A stretch of 64,000 bases of DNA from Veillonella parvula. GTDB lineage: Bacteria; Bacillota; Negativicutes; Veillonellales; Veillonellaceae. The notes beneath the pieces were generated by a model. It was not told the DNA's origin. It saw only the letters and a program-made list of their open reading frames with translations, and searched no databases. The translations under genes were made by a program, and so were the position numbers. This document shows positions 46,843 to 56,556 of the stretch, piece by piece; the first letter of the stretch is position 1; every line of letters starts with the position of its first letter. The stretch lies in assembly GCF_902810435.1 (NCBI RefSeq), contig NZ_LR778174.1, forward strand, positions 1,165,501-1,229,500, read 5' to 3'.

Positions 46843-48558
46843 ATGAATTTAGACGGACTTACCATGTCTGTACTCGCTAAAGAAATAAACGAGCGATTAC
46901 AAACAGGGCAAATACAAAAACTATATCAAATAGACAAAACTACATTATTATTTAAAATTCGAGCACTCAACGAAGACCAAAACTTAATCATTACCGTAGG
47001 TGCTACACCAGCAATATATCTTAGTCAACCACTGCAAGATTTGCCAAAAGAACCAAGCTCACTTTGTATGTTCTTACGAAAGCATATTGAAGGTAGCCGC
47101 ATTGTAAAGGTGGAACAAATCAATGGCGACCGAATCATGTGCATCCAAACGGATAAACTTGAAATGGACGGTTCCATTACGAGTACATATATATATGTTG
47201 AATTAATGGGCAAATATTCCAACTGTATTTTTGTACAAAACGGTATTATTTTAGAATCTTTAATTCACGTATCTCCACTCATGAACCGTGAACGATCTAT
47301 TAGTCCAAAGCTACAGTATAATTTACCACCAAATGCTAATCGTGTAAGCTTGATGGACTTTGATTGTAATGAAATCAAAAATCTACTCACCTCTTTTGGT
47401 AATGGCTCCGTGCAACAATCTATTCGAGCTATCTTTAACGGCTTTGGCAAACCTTTATTGGATGAAGTTTTATATATTTCCAATCTAAGTGGTGAAGAAA
47501 TTATAACCGATTTAGATACTTTTCAACTAGATACGCTTTCTAAAGCCTTGAACGACCTCAAGGTAAAACTCGAAAATAGCAACGGTTTGTTTACTTTAGT
47601 TAACGATAACAATAAAAAGGCTCACGCAAGCATTTTATTACACAACTATAAGGTATTAAAAGAATACAACACTATTTCTGAAGCTTTAGAGGAATCCATT
47701 CATAATACAAAAGCAATTCATACAGCTGATAAAGAGTTAGAAAAAATCTTAACAACAGCCATCAAAAAGGAAGAAGGTCGCCATCAAAAGATTAAAGATG
47801 AATTAGAAGATACTAAGAAAATGGAAACCTATAAATTATATGGTGATCTTCTAATGATAAATGCACACCTTCAAGTGCAATATGAGCCTTCTATTGAATT
47901 GCAAAATCTTCTTTCCGAAGAAAACGAAATCTTAACGATTCCTTTAAAGCCAAACTTAACGATTGTGGAAAATGCACAATGGTATTATAAGCTTTATACA
48001 AAATTAAAAAATCGTATGGTTAGCGGCGAGTACCAACTCAATGCTAGCACCACAAAACTAGCATACTTACAATCCATTCTGTACAGTATCTCTTTAGCCA
48101 CCACTCGTGAAAGTTTAGAAGAAATACGCAAAGAATGTATGGATGCAGGCATTATAAAAAAATCAAAAAAACCATTATCTTACAAACTAGGTAAATCTAA
48201 CTACATTCACTTAACAATTGATGAAGGTGAAATATTCATCGGTCGTAACAATCAGCAAAACGAATATTTAACACACCGATTTGCAAAGCCAACTGACATT
48301 TGGTTCCATACACAAGATATCCAAGGTTCCCACCTTATTTTGAGACTCAATATTGAGCCAGACGATATGATTTTATCTAAAGTAGCACAATATGCAGCCT
48401 ACTTTAGTAAAGCTCGTGATACTAGTAAGGTCCCGGTAGATTATACATACATTAAAAATATCAAAAAGCCACCTGGATCTCCTTTGGGATTTGTTATTTT
48501 TAATACCCATCAAACTATGATTGTGGAGCCTAAAAAACCAGAAAACTATAGAGAATGA
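46843..48558 (+). CDS. rqcH: Rqc2 homologue RqcH (NFACT, ribosome quality control)
   Basis: A 571-residue NFACT protein. In B. subtilis RqcH adds alanine tails on stalled 50S subunits. NFACT-N is at the start (MNLDGLTMSVLAKEINERL ... KLYQIDKTTLLFKIR). A coiled-coil middle spans about residues 280-420. The C-terminal NFACT-R domain has DIWFHTQDIQGSHLIL and a PPGSPLGFV ending. A GAAAGGAG site precedes ATG. One of only two plus-strand genes here; it has its own terminator. Confidence 0.94.
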   Translation: MNLDGLTMSVLAKEINERLQTGQIQKLYQIDKTTLLFKIRALNEDQNLIITVGATPAIYLSQPLQDLPKEPSSLCMFLRKHIEGSRIVKVEQINGDRIMCIQTDKLEMDGSITSTYIYVELMGKYSNCIFVQNGIILESLIHVSPLMNRERSISPKLQYNLPPNANRVSLMDFDCNEIKNLLTSFGNGSVQQSIRAIFNGFGKPLLDEVLYISNLSGEEIITDLDTFQLDTLSKALNDLKVKLENSNGLFTLVNDNNKKAHASILLHNYKVLKEYNTISEALEESIHNTKAIHTADKELEKILTTAIKKEEGRHQKIKDELEDTKKMETYKLYGDLLMINAHLQVQYEPSIELQNLLSEENEILTIPLKPNLTIVENAQWYYKLYTKLKNRMVSGEYQLNASTTKLAYLQSILYSISLATTRESLEEIRKECMDAGIIKKSKKPLSYKLGKSNYIHLTIDEGEIFIGRNNQQNEYLTHRFAKPTDIWFHTQDIQGSHLILRLNIEPDDMILSKVAQYAAYFSKARDTSKVPVDYTYIKNIKKPPGSPLGFVIFNTHQTMIVEPKKPENYRE

Positions 48559-48559
48559 T

Positions 48560-48591
48560 AAAAGCGAAGGTATCCCTTCGCTTTTATTTTT
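48560..48591 (+). terminator. Intrinsic terminator after rqcH
   Basis: AAAAGCGAAGG (48560-48570), a four-base loop and CCTTCGCTTTT, then ATTTTT. It begins two bases after the rqcH stop. Clear plus-strand terminator. Confidence 0.95.
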
Positions 48592-48680
48592 GGCTTATTA
48601 TTTTGCTCACATTATTTTTTACATATTGATCTGAAATTTGATATTACTTATCTTAAGTTTTCTATGGAATTTAACATATA

Positions 48681-48713
48681 AAAAGAGGCTAGATATAATA
48701 TGATATCTAGCCT
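48681..48713 (-). terminator. Intrinsic terminator after the coiled-coil gene (rsmD-coaD unit)
   Basis: AGGCTAGATAT (48686-48696) pairs with ATATCTAGCCT (48703-48713); the minus strand then reads CTTTTTATA. It ends the rsmD-coaD unit, converging with rqcH. Confidence 0.9.
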
Positions 48714-48722
48714 TTGTTTAAA

Positions 48723-49190
48723 CTATTGGTTTTCTTCTGTACGTTGTTCAGTTTGTTTCAAACTTTCACGATTTTGACGCAAGCTTTCCAATGTTTTCTC
48801 CAAGTTGTTTTCAACATATTTAAGAACATCACCAGCATATTGAATAGAGCTAGCTTTCAGCTCATCAGAGGATTGATTTGCTGCATTAATAATTTGATTA
48901 GCTTGTTCTTGAGCTTGTTTTACAAGTTCACTTTCAGCTGTCAATTTAGCAATGTAGTCTTTAGCTTGATCGATCAAAGTTTCAGCCTGACGTTGAGCAT
49001 CAGCTAACACTTTATCTTTATCTGCTACAATACGACGAGATTCTTCAAGTTCCAAAGGTAAGGATTCCTGAATAGAATCAATAATACGCATAATTTCGTC
49101 TTCCTCAACCATACGTTTTGTAGTCATAGGAATACGGCTGCTAGATTCAATAAGAACCTCTAAATCTTCTAATAATTTTTCTGTTTTCAT
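48723..49190 (-). CDS. Coiled-coil protein downstream of coaD, function unknown
   Basis: A 155-residue, almost fully helical protein rich in Glu, Gln, Leu and Ala. A continuous coiled coil runs from about residue 45 to 145 (LEESRRIVADKDKVLADAQRQ ...). Databases often label such proteins as ATPase or ATP synthase F0 B-like because of composition; I see no ATPase motif or membrane segment. ATG 49190 has AGGGG upstream. Possibly DivIVA- or SepF-type scaffolding, but unproven. Confidence 0.75.
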   Translation of the reverse strand: MKTEKLLEDLEVLIESSSRIPMTTKRMVEEDEIMRIIDSIQESLPLELEESRRIVADKDKVLADAQRQAETLIDQAKDYIAKLTAESELVKQAQEQANQIINAANQSSDELKASSIQYAGDVLKYVENNLEKTLESLRQNRESLKQTEQRTEENQ

Positions 49191-49201
49191 ACAATTCACC
49201 C

Positions 49202-49693
49202 CTATTTATTATGGACCGTATTAAAGCGTTCTTCAAGTTTTTCCTTAACATCATCCGGAACAAGACCATCTAGCTTACCACCAAATTTAGCTAGTTCACG
49301 AATACCCGTGGAGCTGACAAAAGAGTATTTGTTATTTGTCATAATAAATACTGTTTCAATGTCATCATCCAAATATTTTGCAAATAATGCGCGCTGAAAT
49401 TCATATTCAAAGTCGCTCAATGCACGTAATCCTCGAATAATAATAGTAGCATTCTTGGATTTAACATACTCATTGAGCAAGCCACCTGTACAATCAATTT
49501 CAACATTAGGAATATGTTTGACAGAATTTCGAATCATCTCAACCCGTTCTTCCATAGAAAATAAGGAATTTTTATTCGGATTTGAGCTGACAGCAATGAT
49601 TAATTTATCAACCAATCGGCTGCCCCGTTCAAAAATATCAACATGTCCATTAGTAACTGGGTCAAAACTACCCGGACATACACCTATACGCAC
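49202..49693 (-). CDS. coaD: Phosphopantetheine adenylyltransferase
   Basis: A 163-residue enzyme for the penultimate CoA step. Motifs: CPGSFDPVTNGHVDIFERG, IIRGLRALSDFEYEFQ and SFVSSTGIRELAKFGG. Standard size. It is four bases after rsmD, the usual pairing. Confidence 0.97.
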   Translation of the reverse strand: MRIGVCPGSFDPVTNGHVDIFERGSRLVDKLIIAVSSNPNKNSLFSMEERVEMIRNSVKHIPNVEIDCTGGLLNEYVKSKNATIIIRGLRALSDFEYEFQRALFAKYLDDDIETVFIMTNNKYSFVSSTGIRELAKFGGKLDGLVPDDVKEKLEERFNTVHNK

Positions 49694-49697
49694 AGGT

Positions 49698-50249
49698 TTA
49701 GCTCCTTTCGGCTGTCTTTACAAAATAGGAAACTACCGTATAACCAAATTTCTGTTCTTTTATACATTCCCATGATTCTGGTAAGGTAAAAATCTCATCC
49801 TTATGATGTTCTAATAATAAAACACCTTCAGGTTTTAACAAATCATAGTTTACAACCAAATCTATGGTATCTTGTATAAATCCATTTTCATATGGCGGGT
49901 CAGAAAATATATAATCGAACTGTCGCCCTACTATATAATTTTTTAATTGTGAAAGTTTCCTCGGAATAATTTCTAACCGATCATCCACACGACAATGTTT
50001 AGCATTCTCTAAAATTAGTTTTCCCGTTTTAAAGTCCACTGCTACTGCATGTGCTGCACCACGACTTAAGGCTTCAATTGCTACTGCACCAGTGCCAGAA
50101 AATATATCTAGTATATCAGAACCAAATATACCTCTATTTGCTAATACATTAAATACACTTTCACGAACACGATCAAGTGTAGGCCTAGTATCTAATCCTT
50201 TAGGTGCTTTTATAGCATGTCCCTTAGCAGTTCCGCCAATAATTCGCAT
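49698..50249 (-). CDS. rsmD: 16S rRNA m2G966 methyltransferase RsmD
   Basis: A 183-residue SAM enzyme. The N-terminal MRIIGGTAKG, TRPTLDRVRESVFNVL, SAM site LDIFSGTGAVAIEALSRGA and catalytic SDPPY are diagnostic. First gene of rsmD-coaD. Confidence 0.96.
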   Translation of the reverse strand: MRIIGGTAKGHAIKAPKGLDTRPTLDRVRESVFNVLANRGIFGSDILDIFSGTGAVAIEALSRGAAHAVAVDFKTGKLILENAKHCRVDDRLEIIPRKLSQLKNYIVGRQFDYIFSDPPYENGFIQDTIDLVVNYDLLKPEGVLLLEHHKDEIFTLPESWECIKEQKFGYTVVSYFVKTAERS

Positions 50250-50303
50250 ACAACCCTCACAAGATTATACTCATTAATTATAGTATATAAATAACCAAAT
50301 TAA

Positions 50304-50327
50304 AAGTATCTTTTATTTATGATACTT
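50304..50327 (-). terminator. Short hairpin overlapping the gpsA stop
   Basis: AAGTATC (50304-50310) pairs with GATACTT (50321-50327); the gpsA stop is in the loop and the minus strand continues TTTTAATTT. It is probably a weak terminator for the long scpA-gpsA unit. Confidence 0.6.
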
Positions 50328-51315
50328 CAATTTTAATATCACGCCCCATCAACTCAGCTAATGCTATGGATGGAGATTTTTTTTCGTATAAAACCTCATA
50401 TAAAGCCTTCGTTATAGGCATTTCAATTTGATGTTTACAAGCCATTTTATAAATAATTTCTGTTGCGAAAAATCCTTCTACAACCATATTAGTATGATTA
50501 ACAATAAAATCCATCGTCTTACCCTCGGCTAGTTTTTGACCAGCCGCACGGTTACGACCATGTGGGCTCATACAAGTAGCAATCAAATCCCCCATACCAG
50601 CAAGACCAGCATAGGTTTCTTTTTGGGCCCCTAAGGCCACCCCAAAGCGAGTCATCTCATGAAGGCCACGTGTTAATAGTAAAGCCTTACAATTATCCCC
50701 TAAAGCTAAACCATCTGCAATACCAGCTGCAAGGGCAATGATGTTTTTCGTGGCTCCTGCTAGTTCAACACCAATCATATCAGTATTTGCATAAATTCTA
50801 AAATTTTGACTACATAATGCCTTTTGCAATGTTGTAGCTACCTCTAGGCTTTCAGTACTCAGCACAGATGCAGCAGGTAAGTTGCGACCAACCTCTTCTG
50901 CATGATTAGGTCCAGACAAAACCGCTAAATGACACCCTATGGTAGCAAGAACCTCTTTCATCACAGTCGTCAAAAGTTTGCCACTGGTTCGTTCTACACC
51001 TTTTGAACATAGAATATAGGCTTGATTTTTATGAGCATACGGTTTAATAGCCTCTAAACTGGTACGTACATGTACAGAAGGAGTAACCATTAATACCACT
51101 TCGGCATTACTAATACATGCCTCTAAATCAGAACTATATTGTAATTCTTCTGGAAGTTTTACACCTGGTAAATAGTCTTTATTCTCTAAGTCTTTTGCAA
51201 GTTTATCTGCAAATTCTGGACGACGACAATATATAGTTGTAGTATTTCCAGCTAAAACGGATTTAATAGCAAGGGCCGTCCCCCAACTACCAGAGCCGAT
51301 AACAACAACATTCAT
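50317..51315 (-). CDS. gpsA: Glycerol-3-phosphate dehydrogenase [NAD(P)+]
   Basis: A 332-residue enzyme making sn-glycerol 3-phosphate for phospholipids. The NAD site is VIGSGSWGTALAI. Motifs LSGPNHAEEVGR, GATKNIIALAAGIADGL and LAGMGDLIATC follow. It is located after plsY, the acyltransferase that uses its product. Confidence 0.97.
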   Translation of the reverse strand: MNVVVIGSGSWGTALAIKSVLAGNTTTIYCRRPEFADKLAKDLENKDYLPGVKLPEELQYSSDLEACISNAEVVLMVTPSVHVRTSLEAIKPYAHKNQAYILCSKGVERTSGKLLTTVMKEVLATIGCHLAVLSGPNHAEEVGRNLPAASVLSTESLEVATTLQKALCSQNFRIYANTDMIGVELAGATKNIIALAAGIADGLALGDNCKALLLTRGLHEMTRFGVALGAQKETYAGLAGMGDLIATCMSPHGRNRAAGQKLAEGKTMDFIVNHTNMVVEGFFATEIIYKMACKHQIEMPITKALYEVLYEKKSPSIALAELMGRDIKIEVS

Positions 51316-51318
51316 TCT

Positions 51319-51915
51319 TTAATCCTTTTTAATGCGCTCTACTTTTAACTCGTTTCCAGCAAGTAGACGCTTAATATTATCCCAGTGACGTACAATGACA
51401 AACAAAGCTGCTAATCCGCCAAAGCCAACAAACCAGAAGGATTCTCCAGTGAAATACATCAGTACTGGTACTAATGCAGCGGCAATGATAGAGCCTAAAG
51501 ATACAAGTTTAGTGAAATATACGATAACACCCCATACCAAAAAGCAAATCAATGCTACTATTGGTGAAAGAGCAATAAGTACACCTAAACCCGTAGCAAC
51601 GCCACGACCACCTTTAAAGCCCAGAAAAACAGACCAGTTGTGCCCCATCATCCCAAGAATACCACCTAAGATCATAAACATAGGCCCATAGGGTGAGAGT
51701 AGCACTACTCCTGCGGCCCCTTTTAAAGCATCACATAGAAATACAGGTAAGGCTGCTTTAAGTCCGATAACTCGATATGTATTAGTAGCGCCAATATTTT
51801 TAGAGCCATATTGTCGTACGTCTGTATTAAAGAAAAGCTTACCTATAATTAATCCACTAGGAATTGATCCGATAAGATATGATAATACAGCATATACAAT
51901 AATCATAATATCCAT
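51319..51915 (-). CDS. plsY: Acyl phosphate:glycerol-3-phosphate acyltransferase PlsY
   Basis: A 198-residue membrane enzyme that makes lysophosphatidate. Motifs: YLIGSIPSGLIIGK, GSKNIGATNTYRV, GHNWSVFLGFKGGRGVATGLG and a final RHWDNIKRLLAG. Five or so hydrophobic segments. It overlaps the der end by one base. Confidence 0.96.
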   Translation of the reverse strand: MDIMIIVYAVLSYLIGSIPSGLIIGKLFFNTDVRQYGSKNIGATNTYRVIGLKAALPVFLCDALKGAAGVVLLSPYGPMFMILGGILGMMGHNWSVFLGFKGGRGVATGLGVLIALSPIVALICFLVWGVIVYFTKLVSLGSIIAAALVPVLMYFTGESFWFVGFGGLAALFVIVRHWDNIKRLLAGNELKVERIKKD

Positions 51916-53249
51916 TAGTCTTCATCATCCCGTTTCTTGCCACGTAATACTAAACGAATCGGAGTTCCTTCAAAACCAAAGGACTCACGCAATCGATTCT
52001 CTAAGAAACGCATATAAGAGAAGTGAATTAGCTCTGGTTCATTTACAAATAAAATAAATGTAGGCGGCTTAACACTAGCTTGCGTCATATAATAGATTTT
52101 TGGAATTCTACCATTGCGAGATGGTACAGGATTTACGGTTTGTGCATCTTGTAATAATTGATTTAACGTCCCAGTAGATACACGGCGGTATTGTTGTTCA
52201 GATACAAACTTCAACATATCAGCTAAACGGTGAATACGTTGCTTAGTTAAAGCAGAAGCAAACAGGATAGGTGCAAACTGTAAAAAACCTAATTCATCAT
52301 AAATATCTTCAGTAAATCGCAATGTTGTTTTGTCATCTTTTTCAACAAGATCCCATTTATTCACAACAATGACTACACCTTTACCCGCTTCGTAAGCATA
52401 ACCTGCAATTTTTTTATCTTGTTCTGTAACACCATCTTGAGCATCTAGTACAAGAACTACAATATCAGCACGATCTACTGATCGCAAAGAGCGGACAATA
52501 CTATATCGTTCAACGGCTTCTTCGATTTTAGACTTACGACGCATTCCCGCCGTATCAATAAGTACAAATTTTTGGCCCCCATGAGTCCAATACGTATCAA
52601 TGGAGTCTCGAGTAGTACCTGCTACATCAGATACTATTACACGATCTTGTCCTAATAATGCATTAGTCAAAGAAGATTTACCTACATTTGGACGACCAAT
52701 AACGGCAACATGAATAGTATCTTCATCATCTACATTAGTGCCAACTGGTGGAAAATGTTTAACAGTATCATCCAGCAAATCACCTAAATTCATAAGATTT
52801 TTAGCGGAAATGCCAATGGGGTCCCCCAAACCAAGATTGTAGAATTCATAAATATTCGGCTCTTGATTTACACTATCAATCTTATTAACTACGAGTACAA
52901 CAGGTTTTCCACTAGCTCTAAGAATATTTGCAACTTCTTCATCAGCAGGTACAATACCTTGTTTACCATCGACGACAAATAAAATTACATCCGCTTCTTC
53001 AATAGCTAATTCAGCTTGTAATCGCATCATCTTAGGAATAACATGACTATTTTCAGTAATGAACTCGATACCACCAGTATCGATCATTGTAAACTCACGA
53101 TTTAACCACTCTGCATCGAAGTAAATACGGTCCCTTGTTACCCCCGGAATATCTTCAACGATAGAGATACGTTTATTAACAATGGCATTAAAAAGTGTAG
53201 ATTTACCTACATTTGGACGGCCTACAACAGCCACTAATGGTTTTGCCAT
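51915..53249 (-). CDS. der: Ribosome assembly GTPase Der (EngA)
   Basis: A 444-residue protein with two GTPase domains, each with GRPNVGKS (N terminus and about residue 180), DTGGIE and DTAGMR switch motifs, NKID and NKWD. A KH-like C-terminal domain ends it. It takes part in 50S assembly. The tandem G domains are unique to this family. Confidence 0.98.
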   Translation of the reverse strand: MAKPLVAVVGRPNVGKSTLFNAIVNKRISIVEDIPGVTRDRIYFDAEWLNREFTMIDTGGIEFITENSHVIPKMMRLQAELAIEEADVILFVVDGKQGIVPADEEVANILRASGKPVVLVVNKIDSVNQEPNIYEFYNLGLGDPIGISAKNLMNLGDLLDDTVKHFPPVGTNVDDEDTIHVAVIGRPNVGKSSLTNALLGQDRVIVSDVAGTTRDSIDTYWTHGGQKFVLIDTAGMRRKSKIEEAVERYSIVRSLRSVDRADIVVLVLDAQDGVTEQDKKIAGYAYEAGKGVVIVVNKWDLVEKDDKTTLRFTEDIYDELGFLQFAPILFASALTKQRIHRLADMLKFVSEQQYRRVSTGTLNQLLQDAQTVNPVPSRNGRIPKIYYMTQASVKPPTFILFVNEPELIHFSYMRFLENRLRESFGFEGTPIRLVLRGKKRDDED

Positions 53250-53314
53250 AGTTTCACCTCATTATCTAATCTAATACATTACTATATTTTATCATATTCT
53301 AAGTAAAGTACGCA

Positions 53315-53349
53315 AAAAGGCTAACCAAGGAAACCTTGGCTAGCCTTTT
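53315..53349 (-). terminator. Intrinsic terminator between ispH-rpsA and der
   Basis: AAAAGGCTA and CCAAGG (53315-53330) pair with CCTTGG and TAGCCTTTT (53334-53349) around a three-base loop with one mismatch. The minus strand ends TTTTTGCG. It lies after the ispH-rpsA stop, so der may have its own promoter. Confidence 0.88.
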
Positions 53350-53362
53350 ATTAGACAATGAA

Positions 53363-55261
53363 TTATTCAGCGTCTTCTGCAGTTTCTTTTGATTCCATCA
53401 ATTCAGTCAAAGCCAAACCCAATTTCTTTTCATCTTTGTTAAGAGAAATGATTTTAACTTCAACTTCTTGACCACGATTCAAGTAATCTTCAACTTTCGC
53501 ATTACGTTGTTTTGTAATTTGAGAAATGTGAAGTAAACCTTGGATGTCGTCATTAACAGCTACGAATGCACCGTAAGCTACTAAACGAACAACTTTGCCG
53601 TTAATAACATCGCCAACATGCAATGTTTCTTCAGCAACGTCCCATGGGCTCTTAGATAAAGCTTTTAAGGACAAGGATAATTTATTGCTTTCAGCGTCGA
53701 AGGATTGTAATTTAACTTCGATTTCTTGGCCAACAGAAAGAACATCTTCCACTTTTTTGATTTTTTGCCAAGAAATATCGGAAATGTGAAGTAAACCTTC
53801 AATACCGCCGATATCTACGAATGCACCATAAGGCATGATTTTACGAACGATACCTTTATAGTTTTCGCCAACGTTGATATTTTTCAATGCTTCAGCTAAT
53901 TTAGCTTGACGTTCCACTTCCAATACTGCACGACGAGAAAGAACCAAACGGTTTTTCTTTTCATCGATTTCAAGTACTTTAGCTTCAAATTCTGTACCAA
54001 CCAAGTTGTCCAAGGATTTCACGAAATGAACATCACCTTGGGACAATGGAATGAAACCACGAAGGGATTTAACTGTTACTACTAAACCTGCTGGGATAGC
54101 ATCAATACCTTTACATACGATAGCTTCATCTTTTTCTTGTGCTTCGATAACATATTGCCAATCTTCATCTTTAGCCAAGCGAGTCATGGAAAGATAAATA
54201 GGATTATCTTCTTTGATGTGATTCATGATAACTGCTTTAATTTCATCACCATTTTTTAACACATCTTTGGCAGATTCTGGTGCTGGATAAGAAATTTCAG
54301 TTCTGTTCAAAATGGCTTCAGTTTTGTAGCCAAAAGATACATAAGCTCGTTCATCTTCGACTTGAACTACTGTACCTTCTACAACATTCCCTTTCTTAAA
54401 TTCTTCTTGACCTTCGGCTGCTAATAATTCTGCAAAATCTTTCATTGTCTCAATGACCTCCTTAATAATCCAGTCGGGAGTCGATGCTCCTGCTGTTACT
54501 CCTACCGTCTGTACTCGGTCAAACCATTCCAGTTGTAATTCAGTAGAAGTTTCAATGTGATATGTTGTACATCCAACGTCACGACAAACCTCTGCCAATC
54601 GGTTTGTGTTGCCGCTGTTCTTACCGCCTATCACTATCATAAGATCTACATTACGTGCTAAATCAACGGCAGAATTCTGTCGTTCTTGCGTTGCATTGCA
54701 TATCGTTTTGAAAACCTTAAGATTCTTAGATTTTTTCTCTAATATGTCTATTATACTGTTAAATTTGAATTGTGAAAAGGTTGTTTGTACAACAACGCCC
54801 ATTTTTTCCACAATTTGTAGTTTTTGGGCGGATTCTTCATCTTCGATGATTATTCCTTCGTTATTTGCCCATAAATTAATGCTTTTGACCTCAGGATGGT
54901 TTTTTTCTCCCAAAATCACCAAAGTCATACCTTCATCTATAACAGACTTTGCATCTTGCTGTGCTTTTTTTACATGTGGACATGTGGCATCCACAACATG
55001 TAATCCTTTTTCTTCTGCCTCTTCGTAAATAGCAGGTCCTACACCATGAGAGCGAATAATCATTGTGCCTTCAGCGATATCAGACACTTCTTGAACAGGG
55101 CTTACCCCTTTGTCTTCAAGACGACCTACAACTTGAGGATTATGAATAATAGGACCTAATGTATAGCTTTTACCATCGTTATTTGCAGCTTCATTTGCCA
55201 TTTCAACAGCCCGTTTTACACCATAGCAAAAACCATGGTTTTTAGCCAAAATTATTTCCAT
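53363..55261 (-). CDS. ispH: Fused HMBPP reductase (IspH) and ribosomal S1-like RNA-binding protein
   Basis: A 632-residue fusion. Residues 1-275 are IspH, the last MEP pathway enzyme, with cluster cysteines C12 (GFCYGVKRA), C94 (DATCPHV) and C188 (TICNATQER). Residues about 288-620 hold four S1 OB-fold repeats, such as GIVRKIMPYGAFVDIGGIEG and GKVVRLVAYGAFVAV. Such fusions are known in Clostridia and Negativicutes. ATG 55261 has GAGGAG at good spacing; it overlaps plsC by ten bases. Either half could act independently. Confidence 0.96.
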   Translation of the reverse strand: MEIILAKNHGFCYGVKRAVEMANEAANNDGKSYTLGPIIHNPQVVGRLEDKGVSPVQEVSDIAEGTMIIRSHGVGPAIYEEAEEKGLHVVDATCPHVKKAQQDAKSVIDEGMTLVILGEKNHPEVKSINLWANNEGIIIEDEESAQKLQIVEKMGVVVQTTFSQFKFNSIIDILEKKSKNLKVFKTICNATQERQNSAVDLARNVDLMIVIGGKNSGNTNRLAEVCRDVGCTTYHIETSTELQLEWFDRVQTVGVTAGASTPDWIIKEVIETMKDFAELLAAEGQEEFKKGNVVEGTVVQVEDERAYVSFGYKTEAILNRTEISYPAPESAKDVLKNGDEIKAVIMNHIKEDNPIYLSMTRLAKDEDWQYVIEAQEKDEAIVCKGIDAIPAGLVVTVKSLRGFIPLSQGDVHFVKSLDNLVGTEFEAKVLEIDEKKNRLVLSRRAVLEVERQAKLAEALKNINVGENYKGIVRKIMPYGAFVDIGGIEGLLHISDISWQKIKKVEDVLSVGQEIEVKLQSFDAESNKLSLSLKALSKSPWDVAEETLHVGDVINGKVVRLVAYGAFVAVNDDIQGLLHISQITKQRNAKVEDYLNRGQEVEVKIISLNKDEKKLGLALTELMESKETAEDAE

Positions 55262-55872
55262 AAAGTCTCCTCTATACAATTGTTATGATAAGAATCTATC
55301 ATTCGTTGGATTTCACTTTTAACACTATCATTTACTTTTTGAATCGCTTCTGGAGTCGCTTTAGCTTTTTCAACTGGAATCGGTTTACCAATAATACAAG
55401 CCACTTTATTACGTTCCATATTGTGAGAGCCAATGATAGCAACAGGCACTATGCTAACCGCTGTTCTAAGAGCAATTGATGCTGCACCATCATGAAATTT
55501 ACCAAGCTTACCACTTTTTTGACGGTTACCTTCTGCAAATATGCCTAAAACCTTATTATCTTTAAGTAGTCCCATGGCATGACGAATAGCAACTTTATCA
55601 ATAGCACCGCGATTTAACGGAAATGCACCAAGCCATGTACAAAAAAAACGTGAAATGGGATTCACAAATAATTCTTGTTTAGCCATAAAGTGTACATGTC
55701 TAGGCAAAGCATAGCCGCAGATAGGGGGATCGTTATTACTTAAATGATTAGGCACCACGATAACAGGCCCTTCCATTGGAAAATTATCGCGACCATATAC
55801 TTTCAATCCATACCCTACTTTATAGCGAAGCCAAAAAGCGGTACGCCATAACCAGGTAGAAAATTTATTCAT
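55252..55872 (-). CDS. plsC: 1-acylglycerol-3-phosphate acyltransferase PlsC
   Basis: A 206-residue acyltransferase making phosphatidate. The catalytic NHLSNNDP motif (H43, D48) and the FAEGNRQKSGKLGKFHDG motif are present. The sequence begins with a hydrophobic segment. Eight-base overlap with cmk. Together with PlsY and CdsA it completes early phospholipid synthesis. Confidence 0.93.
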   Translation of the reverse strand: MNKFSTWLWRTAFWLRYKVGYGLKVYGRDNFPMEGPVIVVPNHLSNNDPPICGYALPRHVHFMAKQELFVNPISRFFCTWLGAFPLNRGAIDKVAIRHAMGLLKDNKVLGIFAEGNRQKSGKLGKFHDGAASIALRTAVSIVPVAIIGSHNMERNKVACIIGKPIPVEKAKATPEAIQKVNDSVKSEIQRMIDSYHNNCIEETLWK

Positions 55873-56548
55873 GATTGATTGTCTCCTGTACTAAATTCAA
55901 TATATATGCCACAGTTTCATCAAAATTCATATTACTAGAGTCTACAACTACTGCATCTTCAACACATACAAGTGGAGACTCTTCACGATTTTTATCCATT
56001 TCATCACGACTAACAACATTCTTTTTAATTTCGTCTAGTGTTTGCTCGTTTGATGTACCTTGTACTTCTAACCATCTACGTTTTGCCCGCGCATCTACAG
56101 AAGCGGTTAAATAAATTTTTAGCTCTGCATTAGGTAATACGACAGAACCGATATCACGTCCATCTAATATAACTCCCCCAACGGCGGCCATCTCTTGTTG
56201 GCGTTCTACCAAATATTGTCGAACCCCTTTATAAGAAGCTATAGTCGATACATTATCATTAATTTGCTGCTGGCGAATTAATGATGTAACATCTTTTCCT
56301 TTAATATAGACCTTGCATGCTGTTGCAGTAGGCTCTAAAGTCAAATTTAAAGAAGGTAATAAAGCTTCTACAGCAGCTTGATCCTTAACATCAATTTGAC
56401 TATCAAGAACTGCCCATGTAACACCGCGATACATGGAACCTGTATCGATATATAAATACCCTAATTCATTGGCCACTACTTTAGAAATGCTACTTTTACC
56501 AGCCCCAGCAGGACCATCAATAGCAATGGCAATTTTTTTAGTGTTCAT
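55865..56548 (-). CDS. cmk: Cytidylate kinase
   Basis: A 227-residue CMP/dCMP kinase. Walker A IDGPAGAGKSS, YIDTGSMYRGVTWAVL, ILDGRDIGSVVLPNAELKIYLTAS. Normal length. In the usual cmk-plsC-ispH order of Firmicutes. Confidence 0.97.
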   Translation of the reverse strand: MNTKKIAIAIDGPAGAGKSSISKVVANELGYLYIDTGSMYRGVTWAVLDSQIDVKDQAAVEALLPSLNLTLEPTATACKVYIKGKDVTSLIRQQQINDNVSTIASYKGVRQYLVERQQEMAAVGGVILDGRDIGSVVLPNAELKIYLTASVDARAKRRWLEVQGTSNEQTLDEIKKNVVSRDEMDKNREESPLVCVEDAVVVDSSNMNFDETVAYILNLVQETINHE

Positions 56549-56556
56549 AATAACCT

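Noticed and set aside
54606-55028. 140-aa plus-strand open frame opposite ispH.
   Set aside because: It is an antisense shadow of the IspH domain; no independent coding evidence.
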